Below are positions 36,298 through 37,514 of a stretch of 37,514 nucleotides of DNA, piece by piece. Under the pieces are notes generated by a model. That model was given only the letters and a program-made list of their open reading frames with translations, searched no databases and was not told the DNA's origin. Position numbers and translations under genes: made by a program. Within the stretch, counting starts at the first letter, position 1. The number at the start of each line of letters is the position of its first letter. Source of the DNA: Bacteroidales bacterium (lineage in GTDB: Bacteria > Bacteroidota > Bacteroidia > Bacteroidales > ML635J-15). The stretch is taken from assembly GCA_003249955.1 (NCBI GenBank), contig QKHS01000099.1, positions 1 through 37,514 on the forward strand, read 5' to 3'.

Positions 36298-36620
36298 GTC
36301 TGTACTTATAGCAATGTTATCGCCACGACAGGAGATCAGTATGCAGCAACAAAAACTTATGTTGATACCCATAATACTTATCTGGTAGGTGACTTTGCGG
36401 TATCGTGTTTTGGGTTGACGAAACAGAGCAACACGGGTGATGGGAAAACGCAAGCCAATGGAAATGGTTCAGGCAAAGCCAACACATCAATTATTATTGC
36501 TGCACAGGCGACCATTGGGTATGATGGTAGTACCCGGCACGCATCTGAAATGAATTACAAATTACAGAAGCAGGTGTAACCTATGGTGATTTGGACCTGC
36601 CTTCATGTCAACACCTGAGT
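36298..36620 (+). pseudogene. Decayed fragment resembling a DUF1566-type protein
   Basis: A frame without a start codon runs from 36298 to a stop at 36577-36579 and reads like real protein: NVIATTGDQYAATKTYVDTH, then SNTGDG, KANTSIIIAAQ. A +2 shifted frame from 36561 continues ITEAGVTYGDLDLPS. The order TGDG, ANT.IIAAQ, ITEAGVTY.D..LPS recalls DUF1566-like domains (TGTG..ANT.AI, GY.DWYLPS), with the key Trp of DWYLPS changed. Lack of a start, a frameshift and a stop suggest a relic. The family match is from memory and is weak; base composition is also less AT-rich than nearby gaps. Confidence 0.45.
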
Positions 36621-36635
36621 TTCAGTTGTTGCTTA

Positions 36636-37514
36636 CTAATAAACTATCGTAACAATTCCGATATAAGGTTCCTCAGTCACATAAGTATTTACCACATATA
36701 AATATGATCCTGCAGGTAAATATTCTCCGTTGTACTTTCCGTTCCATGGATCATCATCTCCCCTTGACTGAAATAATTGTTGTCCCCAACGGTTATAAAC
36801 CTGTATTGATGCTTTAGGGAACAGTCCGATATTTTCAATAATCCACACATCGTTAATCCCGTCGGCATTAGGACTGAAAGCATTCGGAATAGAAATACAA
36901 TCATTATAAGGATCGTCGTACAAACCGGCAGTACCAATATTTACCGTACAACCATTTGAGTCAACAATATTAACCTCATAATTTCCTGCAATAAGTCCGG
37001 GAATAATACTAAACGGAGACACAATCTCATTTGCCATAAAGACATAAGGTTCTGTTCCTCCGTAAGCGACAACTTCTATAGATCCGTCATGATTCCCGAA
37101 ACAACTCGGATTTTTATAACTATAGCTACCTCCCATTTCTCCGGGAGCTGATATTATTGCATCTGATTCATCCCTACAGCCATTAGCATCTGTAAGAATT
37201 ATATGGTATTCTCCCGGTGAGAGACTATTAAACTCTGTACCTGTCTGACTATAATTTGTTCCTGTAACACGGAAAGAATACGGTTCTGTTCCGCCAAAAG
37301 CATTAAGAATTATCTCTCCGTTTTCATCGCCATAACACAAAACCTGATTTACGCTCTGAATTATCTGCAAAGACTGACTTACAGAATTAATAGTATAATT
37401 CCTTACTTCCTCACAATTATTTGCATCAGTAACTGTAAGAGAATAATAACCGGCATCAAGACCTGAAATATTATCAGCATTGGTGCCGTCAGACCACAAA
37501 TATGCATATGAAGG
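36636..37514 (-). CDS. SprB-repeat protein with CHU_C (type B T9SS) terminus, 3' part
   Basis: The frame is open to the right edge; its first readable residues are PSYAYLWSDGTNADN, so the true start lies outside the window. At least three SprB-like repeats are visible (about residues 1-190 of the fragment), with GYYSLTVTDANNC, GEYHIILTDANGC and GNYEVNIVDSNGC, each closing on a Cys. The last about 85 residues form the gliding-motility-associated C-terminal domain (CHU_C): IPNAFSPNADGINDVW, IQVYNRWGQQLF, WNGKYNGEYLPAGSYLYVV. This domain directs type B T9SS export, usually with a PorP/SprF-like partner, which is not in this window. SprB-type proteins are large surface adhesins used in gliding or attachment. 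It converges on the PKD protein gene. Confidence 0.92.
   Translation of the reverse strand, partial: PSYAYLWSDGTNADNISGLDAGYYSLTVTDANNCEEVRNYTINSVSQSLQIIQSVNQVLCYGDENGEIILNAFGGTEPYSFRVTGTNYSQTGTEFNSLSPGEYHIILTDANGCRDESDAIISAPGEMGGSYSYKNPSCFGNHDGSIEVVAYGGTEPYVFMANEIVSPFSIIPGLIAGNYEVNIVDSNGCTVNIGTAGLYDDPYNDCISIPNAFSPNADGINDVWIIENIGLFPKASIQVYNRWGQQLFQSRGDDDPWNGKYNGEYLPAGSYLYVVNTYVTEEPYIGIVTIVY

Larger units (their letters stand above)
36204..36635. other. 432-bp gap holding a possible terminator and a decayed coding remnant
   Basis: The gap lies between the convergent 31395-36203 and 36636-37514 genes. The first 50 bases carry terminator-like hairpins. From about 36298 there is a protein-like but broken reading frame, described separately. 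No RNA gene is evident. Confidence 0.7.

Noticed and set aside
36636-37499. Start of the CHU_C protein at 37499
   Set aside because: That codon is TTG inside a continuing SprB-like repeat; the frame stays open to the window edge, so the gene is partial.
1-37514. Prophage, transposon or integrated element
   Set aside because: No integrase, transposase, phage structural gene, tRNA or paired attachment repeats were seen on reading; only small palindromic elements are present.

Overview
The window looks like chromosomal DNA from a Bacteroidota bacterium, probably order Bacteroidales or a relative. It is AT-rich, its promoter-like sites follow the TAnnTTTG type, and most genes lack a Shine-Dalgarno sequence. 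Five very large secreted proteins are complete or partial here. Four end in (or, for the edge fragment, probably end in) a type A type IX secretion (T9SS) sorting domain, and one ends in the type B gliding-motility CHU_C domain. No rRNA, tRNA, CRISPR array, transposase or phage gene was seen.

Layout. 1-7624 (minus strand): a TPR membrane protein with a C-terminal HTH (7624-5567), then two tandemly duplicated LamG adhesins (5370-679, and 657 running off the left edge). 8022-11520 (plus, divergent): an ECF-type sigma factor overlapped by a membrane-anchored protein with two formylglycine-generating-enzyme-like (FGE) domains, which reads like a sigma/anti-sigma pair with an unusual sensor. 11521-12358: a non-coding stretch packed with 64-bp hairpin-forming repeats and inserted palindromes. 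12359-17080: a T9SS-exported GH18 chitinase-like enzyme. 17328-19437: a DUF1697 protein, a Gln/Pro-rich membrane protein and an exported cyclophilin closed by a good terminator. 19602-22322: a compact operon of TSUP permease, radical SAM protein, folK and tadA. 22353-23306 (minus): an exported DUF6624-like protein. 23617-26115: bcp, recA and a TPR lipoprotein. 26300-29324: an S9 peptidase lipoprotein and an unrecognised lipoprotein. 29449-36203: a 7TMR-DISM membrane protein with C-terminal HTH followed by a 1602-residue MAM/beta-helix/PKD T9SS protein. 36204-36635: a decayed coding remnant. 36636 to the right edge (minus): the 3' end of an SprB-like, CHU_C-terminated protein.

The housekeeping core (folK, tadA, bcp, recA, cyclophilin) is ordinary. 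The accessory interest lies in two modules that repeat the same logic: a membrane protein whose last 50-60 residues form an HTH, followed on the same strand by a giant T9SS cargo. The two HTH tails are clearly related. Next to one of these modules, and divergent from it, is the sigma factor/double-FGE pair. The best candidate for an undescribed system is that 5.6-17 kb neighbourhood: a TPR-HTH regulator, a sigma factor with an FGE-domain membrane partner, and surface adhesins plus a GH18 enzyme.
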